From UBA5070 sp035913415 (GTDB taxonomy: Bacteria; Fibrobacterota; Fibrobacteria; UBA5070): a DNA stretch of 64,000 nt. Shown here in pieces: positions 18,242-28,025 of the stretch. The notes beneath the pieces are model-generated. The model searched no databases and had not been told where the DNA came from. It saw nothing but the letters and a program-made list of their open reading frames with translations. Within the stretch, counting starts at the first letter, position 1. Every line of letters begins with the position of its first letter. Location of the stretch: contig JAMIIV010000044.1 of NCBI GenBank assembly GCA_035913415.1, forward strand, positions 1 through 64,000. The letters run 5' to 3'. Both the position numbers and the translations under genes were made by a program.

Positions 18242-19314
18242 GTGAGCACATCGAACTCCGTTTTGACCTCCCCTTGAGGGACTTCCAACTGCGTGTGGAC
18301 ACCCGCATCCCCGCAACGGGCTTGACAGTCCTGTTCGGCCCCTCCGGCTGCGGCAAAACCACAATTCTTCGCCTGCTCGCAGGCCTTCACCACGCCCCTT
18401 GCGGGTTCTTGAAGATCGGCGACGAAATCTGGCAGGATGCGAAGTCCTTTCGCCCCCCGCATCAGCGCCGGATCGGCTACGTCTTCCAGGACGCGAACCT
18501 CTTTCCGCATCTGACCGCCCTCGGCAACCTGGAATACGGATGGAAGCGATTGCCCTCGTCGCTTCGACCTCCGCTGGAGCCGCTCATCGAACTCCTAGGA
18601 ATCTCCGCGCTGCTGGACCGTCGCCCGGCCACGCTCTCCGGCGGCGAACGGCAGAGGGTGGGACTGGCACGAGCGCTGGCCTGCGCCCCCAAGATCCTTC
18701 TGATGGACGAGCCACTGTCGGCGCTGGATCGCGACCGCAAGCGGGAGATCTTGCCGTGGATCGAACGCCTGCGCGCCGAGGTTGGCATTCCCATCCTGTA
18801 CGTCACCCACGCCGCCGAGGAAGTCTACCGGCTGGCCGACCACCTGGTGATTCTGCATGCGGGGAAAATCGCCTTGGAGGGAGCTTTCCGCGATCTGCAG
18901 GGAAGGATCGCCCCCTCCATGGGACTCGGAGCGGATCCCGCAACCGTGCTGGACGCCACCATCGCCGAGGTGGACGGAATCTGGCAGCTCGCCCGCGCCG
19001 ATTTCCCGGGCGGGAGCCTCTGGGCGCGCGACCGCGGACTCCCTCTCGGCCAGGCCACCAGACTCCTGGTCCTGGCGCGCGATGTGAGCCTCTCGCGTGA
19101 ACCTCCCGGACACACCAGCATCCAGAACGTCCTCCGGGGCGTGGTGGACGGAATCGAGCCTGACGAACACCCGGGACTCGCTTTGGTGCGGGTGCGTGTC
19201 GGTGCGTCGCCCATCGTCGCACGCCTGACGCGCCGAGCCGTGGCCGACCTGTCGCTGGAACCAGGTGTCGCGGTGTGGGCGCAGGTCAAGACCGTGGCTT
19301 TGGCGGACGGATGA
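18238..19314 (+). CDS. modC: Molybdate ABC transporter ATPase
   Basis: 358 residues. Walker A GPSGCGKT, Q-loop YVFQDANLFPHL, signature LSGGERQRVGLARAL, Walker B ILLMDEPLSALD and switch YVTHAAEEV form the nucleotide-binding domain. Residues about 290-350 are a Mop/TOBE molybdate-sensing domain (SIQNVLRGVVDGIEPD, VAVWAQVKTVAL). It energises ModB. Last gene of modABC; it overlaps modB by 4 bp. Confidence 0.96.
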   Translation: MSEHIELRFDLPLRDFQLRVDTRIPATGLTVLFGPSGCGKTTILRLLAGLHHAPCGFLKIGDEIWQDAKSFRPPHQRRIGYVFQDANLFPHLTALGNLEYGWKRLPSSLRPPLEPLIELLGISALLDRRPATLSGGERQRVGLARALACAPKILLMDEPLSALDRDRKREILPWIERLRAEVGIPILYVTHAAEEVYRLADHLVILHAGKIALEGAFRDLQGRIAPSMGLGADPATVLDATIAEVDGIWQLARADFPGGSLWARDRGLPLGQATRLLVLARDVSLSREPPGHTSIQNVLRGVVDGIEPDEHPGLALVRVRVGASPIVARLTRRAVADLSLEPGVAVWAQVKTVALADG

Positions 19315-19522
19315 ATCCATTCTTGGAGAGCACCTCATGGGGCTCCCAGATCCACCTTGAGCCTTGCCGAAGTGTACCATGGATGTGTGCACCCTTTCTT
19401 CATGATCCAGCAGGCCTCGCCGGAAATCGACGCATGATTCCTCACCTCCCAACCGCACCCGAGGTGCTCCCCGTTGTTTCGTTCGCGCCCGGATGTTTTT
19501 CATCTCCAACGCGAGGTCCAGG

Positions 19523-19990
19523 GTGATCACGCGCACCACCGAAGCCGCATTCCGGATCCTCGTGTACCTGCAAACCCACGGTCATGGGATTCCTGTACCC
19601 TTGCAACACCTGGCAAAGGAAATGGGGGGGTCGCCTTCGTATCTGGCCAAGGTGGCCAACCTGCTGGTCCGCGGAGGCATTCTGGAATCGCAGCGCGGAG
19701 CCCAGGGCGGACTTCTGTGCACTCCCGCCACCGGCGAAACCTCCTTGCTGCGGGTGGTGGAGATCTGCCAGGGGATGCCCGAGGCGGCCTACTGCGAGAC
19801 CAAAATCGCTCCAGGAGTTCGCCCCTGCAGCTACCACGAGGTGATGTCGGATCTGCATGCCGCGATCATCAGCACCCTGGGTGGTCGCACCGTGGGCGAT
19901 CTGGCCCGTAGGCCGCACGGTTGCGATCGGCACGGCGCCGCCCTGGGCTCGTGCCGCATGTGCCACGGCGAGGATTGCCTGCGCACCTGA
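19523..19990 (+). CDS. Rrf2-family regulator next to nar operon
   Basis: 155 residues from the GTG at 19523, chosen because it gives the family-typical start ITRTTEAAFRILVYLQTHG; an ATG at 19493 is the alternative. Wing: ESQRGAQGGLLCTPATGE. It has cysteines at AYCETK and RPCSYHE plus an unusual C-terminal cluster GCDRHGAALGSCRMCHGEDC, which could hold an Fe-S cluster. Rrf2 proteins of the NsrR type sense NO. It lies directly upstream of narK-narGHJI and probably controls it. Confidence 0.88.
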   Translation: MITRTTEAAFRILVYLQTHGHGIPVPLQHLAKEMGGSPSYLAKVANLLVRGGILESQRGAQGGLLCTPATGETSLLRVVEICQGMPEAAYCETKIAPGVRPCSYHEVMSDLHAAIISTLGGRTVGDLARRPHGCDRHGAALGSCRMCHGEDCLRT

Positions 19991-20066
19991 GCTGTCCTCC
20001 GGCCATCGCGAAATCCGATCGGAATTCGATAGCCTTGCATCCAGGAATACTTTATACTTGATGTCG

Positions 20067-20079
20067 CATATCGTATATG
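20067..20079 (+). promoter_or_regulatory. Palindrome overlapping narK ribosome-binding site
   Basis: CATAT-CGT-ATATG, a perfect 5+5 inverted repeat, ends at the GGAGG (20079-20083) that serves the narK ATG at 20088. A TATACT lies at 20053-20058 and may be a -10. The adjacent Rrf2 regulator is the obvious candidate to bind here. Confidence 0.4.
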
Positions 20080-20087
20080 GAGGCATC

Positions 20088-21464
20088 ATGTCCCGCACCA
20101 TCCAGACCTGGGAACCGGAGAACGACGCGTTCTGGACCACCCAAGGCGCTCCCATCGCGCGGCGCAACCTGCTCGTCAGCATTCCCGCGCTGTTCCTGGC
20201 CTTCGCCGTCTGGATGGTCTGGAGCGTGGTCACCACCCGACTGAACTCGGTCGGTTTTTCCTTCTCCACCGGCCAGCTCTTCTGGTTGACCGCGCTGCCC
20301 GCCCTCTCGGGCGCGACCCTGCGCATCTTCTACAGCTTCCTGGTACCGGTCTTTGGCGGACGGCGCTGGACAGCCCTCTCCACGGCATCCCTGCTGTTGC
20401 CCGCCTTCTGGATGGGTCTGGCGGTGCAAGACCCATCCACCCCGTACTGGCAATTCGTCCTCATCGCCCTGCTGTGTGGACTCGGCGGCGGAAACTTCGC
20501 CAGCTCCATGTCCAACATTTCGTTCTTCTACCCCAAGAAGAAGGCCGGAGCCGCTCTGGGCCTCAACGCAGGATTCGGAAATCTCGGTGTCAGCGGCATG
20601 CAGTTCCTGGTTCCAGTCGCCCTGGGTTCCGGCCTGTTCGGTGCGCTGGCGGGAGCCCCCGCCACCACGGCCGACGGGAAGACCCTGTGGCTGCAAAACG
20701 CGGGATTCCTGTGGATCCTTCCCGTGGCCCTCGTCGCCCTGCTCGCCTGGTTTTTGATGGACGACCTGGCCACCGCGAAGGCCAGCGTCTCCGACCAGAT
20801 GGTCGTTTTCCGTCGCAAGAACACCTGGATCATGAGCTGGATCTACCTGGCCACCTTCGGCAGCTTCATCGGGTACGCCGCGGCGTTCCCGATGCTCATC
20901 AAGACCCAGTTCCCCGAAATCAACGCGCTCAAGCTGGCCTTCCTGGGGCCGCTCGTCGGCGCCCTCAGCCGCCCCGTCGGCGGCTGGATCTCCGACAAGC
21001 TCGGCGGCGCACGCGTGACTCTGGTCAACTTCGTGGTCATGGGCGGAGCCGTCCTGGGCGCCATCCACTTCCTCCCCGAAGGAGGGCAGGGAGGCAGCTT
21101 CCCCGGGTTCTTCGCGATGTTCCTGCTTCTGTTCTTCACCACCGGCATCGGGAACGGCTCCACGTTCCGCATGATTCCCGTCATGTTCCGCGGCTTCCAC
21201 GAACGACGCACCCCCATGGGTGCTGGGCAATCCGAGCGTGAGAAGGTCGCCCGACAAGCGGCCAAGGAGTCGGCCGCGGTGATCGGCTTCACCTCGGCGG
21301 TGGGCGCCTACGGCGGTTTCCTGATCCCGCTGGGATTTGGCTCGGCCCTCAAGGCCACCGGATCCGCCAACGCGGCATTGCTGTCCTTCCTGGTTTTCTA
21401 CGGCACCTGCATCGTGGCCACCTGGTGGTGGTACGCTCGCCGCAACGCCGAATCCCCCTGCTGA
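20088..21464 (+). CDS. narK: NarK-type nitrate/nitrite MFS transporter
   Basis: 458-residue inner-membrane protein with about 12 hydrophobic segments. It shows the NarK signatures GLGGGNFASSMSNISFFYPK and GLNAGFGNLGVSG, and a second nitrate-signature region FTTGIGNGSTFRMIPVMF. It moves nitrate in and nitrite out for the cytoplasm-facing NarG. It starts 8 bp after the palindrome/RBS and precedes narG by 17 bp in one operon. Confidence 0.95.
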   Translation: MSRTIQTWEPENDAFWTTQGAPIARRNLLVSIPALFLAFAVWMVWSVVTTRLNSVGFSFSTGQLFWLTALPALSGATLRIFYSFLVPVFGGRRWTALSTASLLLPAFWMGLAVQDPSTPYWQFVLIALLCGLGGGNFASSMSNISFFYPKKKAGAALGLNAGFGNLGVSGMQFLVPVALGSGLFGALAGAPATTADGKTLWLQNAGFLWILPVALVALLAWFLMDDLATAKASVSDQMVVFRRKNTWIMSWIYLATFGSFIGYAAAFPMLIKTQFPEINALKLAFLGPLVGALSRPVGGWISDKLGGARVTLVNFVVMGGAVLGAIHFLPEGGQGGSFPGFFAMFLLLFFTTGIGNGSTFRMIPVMFRGFHERRTPMGAGQSEREKVARQAAKESAAVIGFTSAVGAYGGFLIPLGFGSALKATGSANAALLSFLVFYGTCIVATWWWYARRNAESPC

Positions 21465-21481
21465 TCGAACCGGAGTCGAAC

Positions 21482-24400
21482 ATGGCCTTCTTCCGTAAAC
21501 TCCGTTACTTCGGAGATCTCTTCGCCGACGGACACGGCGCCACGAACAAGGACAGCCGTGCGTGGGAGGAATCCTACCGCCGCCGCTGGGCCCACGACAA
21601 GGTGGTGCGCTCCACCCATGGCGTGAATTGCACCGGATCGTGCAGTTGGAAGGTCTTCGTGAAGAATGGCCTGGTCGCTTGGGAAATGCAGCAGACCGAC
21701 TACCCGCGCACTCGGCCCGATCTTCCCAACCACGAACCGCGCGGCTGCCCCCGCGGCGCATCCTATTCGTGGTACCTCTACAGTGCGCACCGCGTGAAAC
21801 ACCCGATGGTGCGTTCGCGCCTGCTGAAGCTGTGGCGCGAAGCCAAACGCCTGCATCCCGATCCCGTCCAGGCCTGGGCCTGGATCCAGGCAGATCCCGA
21901 GCGCGCCCAGGAATACCGCAAGGTGCGCGGTCTGGGCGGCTTCGTGCGGACGAACTGGGCCGAAGCGACAGAAATCGTCGCCGCGGCGAACATCCACACG
22001 GTGAAGGCCCACGGTCCCGACCGCGTGATCGGATTCTCCCCCATCCCCGCGATGTCCATGGTGAGCTTCGCCGCCGGCACCCGCTATCTGTCGCTGCTGG
22101 GCGGCGCGTGCCTGTCGTTCTACGACTGGTACTGCGACCTGCCCGTAGCCAGCCCGCAGACCTGGGGTGAGCAGACCGACGTTCCCGAATCGGCGGATTG
22201 GTTCAATTCCGGCTACACCATGTGCTGGGGCTCCAACGTGCCGCTCACGCGCACCCCCGACGCCCACTTCCTCACCGAGTCGCGGTACCGCGGCGCCAAG
22301 ATCGTGGCCGTCACCCCCGACTTCAGCGAGATCGCCCGCATGTCGGACGAATGGCTCGCCCCGCACCAGGGAACCGACGCCGCCATGGCCATGGCCATGC
22401 AACGCGTGATCCTGGAGGAGTTCCATCTGGGCGCACAGCCCAGTGCGTATTTCCAGGCCTACGTGAAGGAAAATTCCGACCTGCCGTTTTTGGTCTCGCT
22501 GGATCGCGACGCCCAAGGACGCCTGGTGCCCGGACGTTTTGTGCGCGCCGCGGACCTGGTGGGCGCCGCGGGCCAGGAAAACAACCCGCAGTGGAAAACC
22601 CTCGCCTGGGACGAAACCACCGATTCCCCGTGCCTGCCGCAGGGCTCCATCGGATTCCGCTGGGGCGAACAGGGACGCTGGAATCTGGAACCGCGCAATG
22701 CGGACGGGTCGGAATTCCGCCCCCGCCTGTCGCTGGCGGGAGCCGGTGAAGAAGTGGCCGAGGTGCACTTCCCGTACTTCGGTTCGCAGGGATTCGGCGA
22801 GATCTTCCCCGGTCGCGTGTTGCCCGACGCCGTTTCGCGACGGATTCCGTCTCGCACCGTCCAATGCGTGGATGGCTCGCGCCAGGTCGCGACGGTGTTC
22901 GACCTCCTGGCCGGCCACCTGGGCATCGACCGGGGCTTCGACGATCCCTCGCTGGCGGGTCGCCCGCTGGCCGACATCCCCTACACCCCCGAATGGCAGG
23001 AAGCCATCACGGGCGTGAAGGCGGACGTGGTCCGACGCATCGCGCGCGAATTCGCCACCAACGCGCACACCACCCAGGGCCGTTCGATGGTCATCATCGG
23101 CGCCTCGGTGAACCACTGGTACCACTCCGACATGAGCTACCGCGCCATCATCTCGATGCTGGTGCTGTGCGGTACCGTGGGCAAGTCGGGCGGCGGCTGG
23201 GCCCACTACGTGGGGCAGGAGAAGCTGCGGCCGCAATCGGGATGGGCGCAACTGGCCTTCGCTCTCGACTGGGCGCGTCCGCCACGCCACCAGAACACCA
23301 CGTCGTTCTGGTACCTGCACACCGACCAATGGCGCTACGAGACCCTCGGTCCCCGTTCCCTCCTGAGCCCTCTGGCCAAGGACACGCCGGTCCCCCCCAC
23401 CTTGGTGGATTGCAACGTGCGCGCCGAGCGCCTGGGCTGGTTGCCCAGCGCTCCGCAGGTCAACCGCAACCCGCTGCAACTTGCCGCCCAGGCCGCCGCC
23501 GCCGGGCTGGAGCCCAAGGACTACGCCGTGCGCGAGTTGGCCGCCGGCCGTTTGCGCATGGCCTCCGAAGATCCCGACGCGCCCGAGAATTTCCCGCGCA
23601 ATCTGTTCGTGTGGCGCTCCAACCTGCTGGGCTCCAGCGCCAAGGGGCACGAGTATTTCCTGCGCCACCTGTTGGGATGCCCTGACGGCGCCATGCAGGA
23701 CGAATTGGGCCCGCATGAAAATCGCCCCGTCGACGTGGAGTGGCGCGATGCACCGCGCGGCAAACTCGACCTTTTGGTGACCCTCGACTTCCGCATGTCG
23801 ACCACCTGCCTGCATTCGGACATCGTCCTTCCCACGGCCACCTGGTACGAGAAGAACGACCTGAATACCTCCGACATGCACCCCTTCATCCACCCCCTGT
23901 CGGCGGCCGTCGATCCGGCCTGGGAAGCCCGCAGCGACTGGCAGATCTTCACCGATCTGGCCAAGCGTTTCTCGGAGCTCTGCCCTGGCCATCTGGGTGT
24001 GGAAAAGGACGTGGTCCTGACCCCGATCCTGCACGACACCCCGGGAGAGATCGCCCAGGACGACGGCGGTAGCGACTGGAAACACGGCGAATGCGCGCCC
24101 GTTCCCGGCGTCACGATGCCCAACATCGCCGTGGTGGAACGCGACTACCCCAATCTGCACCGCCGCATGACCAGCCTGGGACCCGTGATCTCGAAGGTGG
24201 GCAACGGCGGCAAGGGACTGGCCTGGAAGACCGACCGCGAGGTCGAGGAGTTGTCCATCCTCAATGGCGTGGTGGACTCCGGTCCGACCAAGGGGCGGCC
24301 CCGCATCGAGACCGACATCCAGGCCGCCGAGACCATCCTGCGCCTGGCGCCGGAGACCAACGGCAACGTGGCGGTGAAGGCCTGGGAATCCCTGGGCAAG

Positions 24401-25165
24401 GCAACGGGCAGGGATCACACCCATCTGGCGTTGCACCGCGAAGACGAGCGCATCCGTTTCCACGATCTGCAGGCGCAGCCGCGCAAGATCATCTCGAGCC
24501 CCATCTGGTCGGGTGTGGAATCGGAAGAGGTCTGCTACACCGCCAACTGGACCAACGTCAACGAGCGGATCCCCTGGCGCACGCTCACGGGACGCCAGCA
24601 GCTCTACCAGGACCACCCCTGGATGCGCGGCTTCGGCGAACACTTCGCGACCTACAAGCCGCCCGTGGACACCGGCAGTCTCAAGGCCGCGCGCCGTCCG
24701 AACGGCAATCCGGAAATTGTCCTGAACTTCCTGACCCCGCACCAGAAGTGGGGCATCCACAGCACCTACACCGACAACCTGCTGATGCTCTCGCTGGGGC
24801 GCGGCGGTCCGGTGGTGTGGTTGTCGGAAATCGACGCAGCCAAGGTTTCCATCGCCGACAACGACTGGGTCGAGGTCTACAACTCCAACGGGTCGCTCTC
24901 CGCGCGGGCCATCGTGTCGCAGCGCATCCCCGAGGGCGCGGTGTTCATGTACCACGCCCAGGAAAAGACGATCAACACGCCGCTCACCGAGAGCACGCAT
25001 ACCCGCGGCATCCACAACTCGGTGTCGCGCATCGTGCTCAAGCCCACGCACATGATCGGCGGCTACGCCCATCAGGCCTACGGATTCAACTACATCGGCA
25101 CCATCGGCACCAACCGCGACGAGTTCGTGGTGGTGCGGCGCATGGACCGGGTCGACTGGGAATAA
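21482..25165 (+). CDS. narG: Respiratory nitrate reductase, catalytic alpha subunit
   Basis: 1227 residues, full NarG length. It reduces nitrate to nitrite at a Mo-bisMGD centre. FS0 cluster ligands H46, C50 and C54 are in HGVNCTGSCSW and C89 in GCPRG. The molybdenum-ligand Asp is D219 in CDLPVASPQTWGEQTD, as in E. coli NarG. There is no twin-arginine signal, so the active site faces the cytoplasm. It forms NarGHI with the next genes; narJ inserts the cofactor. Confidence 0.98.
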   Translation: MAFFRKLRYFGDLFADGHGATNKDSRAWEESYRRRWAHDKVVRSTHGVNCTGSCSWKVFVKNGLVAWEMQQTDYPRTRPDLPNHEPRGCPRGASYSWYLYSAHRVKHPMVRSRLLKLWREAKRLHPDPVQAWAWIQADPERAQEYRKVRGLGGFVRTNWAEATEIVAAANIHTVKAHGPDRVIGFSPIPAMSMVSFAAGTRYLSLLGGACLSFYDWYCDLPVASPQTWGEQTDVPESADWFNSGYTMCWGSNVPLTRTPDAHFLTESRYRGAKIVAVTPDFSEIARMSDEWLAPHQGTDAAMAMAMQRVILEEFHLGAQPSAYFQAYVKENSDLPFLVSLDRDAQGRLVPGRFVRAADLVGAAGQENNPQWKTLAWDETTDSPCLPQGSIGFRWGEQGRWNLEPRNADGSEFRPRLSLAGAGEEVAEVHFPYFGSQGFGEIFPGRVLPDAVSRRIPSRTVQCVDGSRQVATVFDLLAGHLGIDRGFDDPSLAGRPLADIPYTPEWQEAITGVKADVVRRIAREFATNAHTTQGRSMVIIGASVNHWYHSDMSYRAIISMLVLCGTVGKSGGGWAHYVGQEKLRPQSGWAQLAFALDWARPPRHQNTTSFWYLHTDQWRYETLGPRSLLSPLAKDTPVPPTLVDCNVRAERLGWLPSAPQVNRNPLQLAAQAAAAGLEPKDYAVRELAAGRLRMASEDPDAPENFPRNLFVWRSNLLGSSAKGHEYFLRHLLGCPDGAMQDELGPHENRPVDVEWRDAPRGKLDLLVTLDFRMSTTCLHSDIVLPTATWYEKNDLNTSDMHPFIHPLSAAVDPAWEARSDWQIFTDLAKRFSELCPGHLGVEKDVVLTPILHDTPGEIAQDDGGSDWKHGECAPVPGVTMPNIAVVERDYPNLHRRMTSLGPVISKVGNGGKGLAWKTDREVEELSILNGVVDSGPTKGRPRIETDIQAAETILRLAPETNGNVAVKAWESLGKATGRDHTHLALHREDERIRFHDLQAQPRKIISSPIWSGVESEEVCYTANWTNVNERIPWRTLTGRQQLYQDHPWMRGFGEHFATYKPPVDTGSLKAARRPNGNPEIVLNFLTPHQKWGIHSTYTDNLLMLSLGRGGPVVWLSEIDAAKVSIADNDWVEVYNSNGSLSARAIVSQRIPEGAVFMYHAQEKTINTPLTESTHTRGIHNSVSRIVLKPTHMIGGYAHQAYGFNYIGTIGTNRDEFVVVRRMDRVDWE

Positions 25166-25174
25166 GGAGACGCC

Positions 25175-26704
25175 ATGAAGGTCCGCGCGCAGATCGCCAT
25201 GATCCTGAACCTCGACAAGTGCATCGGGTGCCACACCTGCTCGGTGACATGCAAACAGGTCTGGACCAATCGTCCCGGCATGGAGTACGCCTGGTTCAAC
25301 AACGTCGAATCGAAACCCGGAGTGGGTTACCCCCAGCGCTGGGAAGACCAGAAACGCTGGAAGGGCGGATGGGTCCGCAAGGACAACGGATCGCTGGAAC
25401 CCCGGCAGGGCAGCCGCTCGAAGATCCTGCTGAACCTCTTCGGCAATCCGTCGCTGCCCACCATGGACGACTACTACGAGCCGTTCACGTTCGAGTACGG
25501 CAACCTGCAGGCGGCCCCCGAACGAAAGTCTCCTCCCACGGCCCGGCCCATCAGCCTGATGACGGGCCAGACCATGGAGAAGATCGAGAGCGGCCCCAAC
25601 TGGGAGGACGACCTGGGCGGCCCCGCAGCGGATCGCCATCGCGATCCCAATTTTGGCGGATTGGACTCCGAGGAATTCGCGAAGTTCGAATCCAGCTTCC
25701 TGGCCTACCTGCCCCGCCTGTGCGAGCACTGCGTGAATCCCACCTGCGTGGCCTCCTGCCCCGAGGGCAGCATCTACAAGCGCGAGGAGGACGGCATTGT
25801 CCTGGTCGACCAGGACAAGTGCAAGGGATGGCGCATGTGCGTCTCCGGCTGCCCGTACAAGAAGATCTACTTCAACCACCAGACCGGCAAAGCCGAGAAG
25901 TGCCTGTTCTGCTACCCCCGCATCGAGTCGGGACAGCCCACGGTCTGCGCCGAGACCTGCGTGGGTCGCATGCGTTACCTGGGTGTGATGTTGTACGATG
26001 CCGATCGCATCGAAGCGGCCGCCTCGGCGGAGAAGGACACCGATCTGCTGGACGCGCAGTTGGGCATTTTCCTCGATCCGAACGATCCCGCCGTGTTGGA
26101 AGCCGCCCGCGCCGAAGGCATCCCCGAATCGTGGTTGGAAGCTGCCGGTCGTTCCCCTGCGTGGGAGATGGCCGTGAAGTGGCGCATCGCGTTGCCCCTG
26201 CACCCGGAATACCGCACCCTTCCGATGGTCTGGTACGTTCCACCCCTGTCGCCCCTCCAGGGCAACCGGCAGGCCTCGCGCAACGAAGATGGTGAACTGT
26301 TGCCCAGCTTCGAGGAAGGTCGCATTCCGGTGCAATACCTGGCCAATCTGCTGTCGGCCGGAGACGTCGGGCCGGTCGAGCGCAGCCTGGAGAAACTGGT
26401 GGCCTTGCGCCGCTGGTCGCGCCGCCGGGGCCAGGGCCTGGAAACGGCCTCGGTGCTGCCGGCCGGCATGTCGGAATCCGACGCCGCCGCGATGTACCAG
26501 CGTCTGGCGATCGCCAACTACGAGGATCGTTTCGTGGTGCCCACCTCGCACTCCGAATACGCCACCGATTCGTTCGGCATGGAAGGCCCCCTGGGACGGG
26601 CCGAAGTTCCCGGATGCTCGTTCTCCGACGGAGCCGGATGCCACGGCCCCGCGTCGGCGCCCAGCCACTTCGGCGGGTTCCAGGCACCGGGAGATCGGAA
26701 ATGA
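25175..26704 (+). CDS. narH: Respiratory nitrate reductase, Fe-S beta subunit
   Basis: 509 residues with the four cysteine clusters of NarH: CIGCHTCSVTCK near residue 16, then CEHCVNPTCVASCP, CKGWRMCVSGCP (Trp in place of a Cys, the [3Fe-4S] site) and CLFCYPRIESGQPTVCAETC. It relays electrons from NarI to NarG. Clear AAGGAGA 5' of the ATG; its stop overlaps narJ (ATGA). Confidence 0.98.
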   Translation: MKVRAQIAMILNLDKCIGCHTCSVTCKQVWTNRPGMEYAWFNNVESKPGVGYPQRWEDQKRWKGGWVRKDNGSLEPRQGSRSKILLNLFGNPSLPTMDDYYEPFTFEYGNLQAAPERKSPPTARPISLMTGQTMEKIESGPNWEDDLGGPAADRHRDPNFGGLDSEEFAKFESSFLAYLPRLCEHCVNPTCVASCPEGSIYKREEDGIVLVDQDKCKGWRMCVSGCPYKKIYFNHQTGKAEKCLFCYPRIESGQPTVCAETCVGRMRYLGVMLYDADRIEAAASAEKDTDLLDAQLGIFLDPNDPAVLEAARAEGIPESWLEAAGRSPAWEMAVKWRIALPLHPEYRTLPMVWYVPPLSPLQGNRQASRNEDGELLPSFEEGRIPVQYLANLLSAGDVGPVERSLEKLVALRRWSRRRGQGLETASVLPAGMSESDAAAMYQRLAIANYEDRFVVPTSHSEYATDSFGMEGPLGRAEVPGCSFSDGAGCHGPASAPSHFGGFQAPGDRK

Positions 26705-27327
26705 GCGACCTCGTCCTGCTGGCGCGGCTGCTGGAATATCCGGATGACGACGGGCTCCTGGCGCATCTTCCGGAAGCGGAATCCCTTTTGCGGGAGGGTG
26801 GCCTCTCCCCGCGTACCCGCGAGGGCATCGCCTCGTTCCTGGGATGGATGCGCGACACGGATTCTCTGGTGGTCCAGGAGTCGTACGTGGAAATGGTGGA
26901 CAGGAACCGTCGCGGCAGCCTGCACCTGTTCGAGCACATCCACGGCGAGTCCCGCGATCGCGGCGGGGCCATGATCGACCTCCAGGAGTTCTACGCCCAG
27001 CGAGGCGCTCCTCTCGCGGAGGGCGAGCTTCCCGACTACCTGCCCGTGATCCTGGAATTCGCCGCCGGGGCCCCGGAACGGGAAGGCAAGGAGTTCCTGG
27101 CGGAACTGGCTCCCGTGGTGGCGCGCCTGGTGGCCGAACACGCGCGTCGGGGCAGTCTGTGGGCCCCCGTCCTGGAAGGGGTGCTGGAGGTCTGCGGCGG
27201 ATCCCTCGACGATGCCCACAAGGTGCCCGTCGCGACAGATCCCGAACCGGATGTGGACGAGCTTTGGGAAGAACCCCTGGTGGAATTTGCCGGCGATTGC
27301 GCCGCGCCTGGAGGAGACGCAACGTGA
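26701..27327 (+). CDS. narJ: Nitrate reductase assembly chaperone
   Basis: 208-residue NarJ/TorD-type chaperone for cofactor insertion into NarG; not part of the final enzyme. Recognisable segments: LLARLLEYPDDDGLLAHL at the start and YVEMVDRNRRGSLHLFEHIHGESRDRG (in part), the NarJ core, then MIDLQEFYAQRG. Acidic C-terminal tail. Overlaps narH by 4 bp and narI by 4 bp. Confidence 0.96.
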   Translation: MSDLVLLARLLEYPDDDGLLAHLPEAESLLREGGLSPRTREGIASFLGWMRDTDSLVVQESYVEMVDRNRRGSLHLFEHIHGESRDRGGAMIDLQEFYAQRGAPLAEGELPDYLPVILEFAAGAPEREGKEFLAELAPVVARLVAEHARRGSLWAPVLEGVLEVCGGSLDDAHKVPVATDPEPDVDELWEEPLVEFAGDCAAPGGDAT

Positions 27328-28025
27328 ACGGATCGATCGACCTACTGCTCTTCGGGGTCTTCCCCTACGTCGCGCTGGGAGTGGCCGTGGTGGGAAGCGC
27401 TTGGCGCATGCGCAGCGCTCCCTTGACCTGGAAGACGGGCACCTCCCAGATGTTGGAATCCAAGTGGCTGCGTCTGGGCAGCATCCTGTTCCACATCGGC
27501 ATGGTGAATCTTCTGTTGGGACACATTTTCGGACTGCTCACACCGCACCAGGTCTACGAGGCCTTCGGCCTGACCACCGGCATGAAGCAGAAGCTGGAGA
27601 TCGCGATGGGCTTCCTGATGACGCCGCCCGCCGCCATCGGCTGCGCCATCCTGATCTGGCGCCGCCTGGTGGATGCGCGCGTGAAAGCGGCGAGCTCCTG
27701 GGGCGACGTGCTCCTGCTGTCCTGCCTGCTGGTCCAACTTGGCTTGGGCTTCGCCACCATCCCGTTCTCGATGGACCACCTGGATGGCTCCATGATGTTG
27801 CGCATCACCGACTACACCCGCGGCTTGGCCACTCTCCAGCCCCACGCCTACGAAGGCCTTTCTGAAGTTCCTTGGGTCTACAAGCTGCACATGCTGGCCG
27901 GGTTCGGCTTCGTGTTGGCGCTTCCCTTCACCCGACTGGTGCATGTCCTGTCCGGACTGTTTGCCGTTCGCTTCCTCCTGCGGCCCTGGCAGGTGGTGCG
28001 CAAGGGCGCCTGGAGCCGCTCGTGA
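27324..28025 (+). CDS. narI: Respiratory nitrate reductase, cytochrome b gamma subunit
   Basis: 233 residues with five hydrophobic segments. It oxidises quinol and passes electrons to NarH through two b-hemes; likely ligand histidines are in SILFHIGMVNLLLGHIFG and YKLHMLAGFGFVLALPFTRLVHVLSG. GTG start at 27324 overlaps the narJ stop (GTGA). Its own stop overlaps the start of the second narK. Confidence 0.96.
   Translation: MNGSIDLLLFGVFPYVALGVAVVGSAWRMRSAPLTWKTGTSQMLESKWLRLGSILFHIGMVNLLLGHIFGLLTPHQVYEAFGLTTGMKQKLEIAMGFLMTPPAAIGCAILIWRRLVDARVKAASSWGDVLLLSCLLVQLGLGFATIPFSMDHLDGSMMLRITDYTRGLATLQPHAYEGLSEVPWVYKLHMLAGFGFVLALPFTRLVHVLSGLFAVRFLLRPWQVVRKGAWSRS

Noticed and set aside
20035..20058. 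Sigma-70 promoter (TTGCAT ... TATACT) for narK
   Set aside because: The spacing is only 12 bp, too short for a normal -35/-10 pair.
21398..27322. Very long open frame on the minus strand opposite narG-narH-narJ
   Set aside because: A shadow frame produced by high GC: it lacks any recognisable motif, is Gly/Arg/His rich, and lies opposite genes with complete catalytic motifs.
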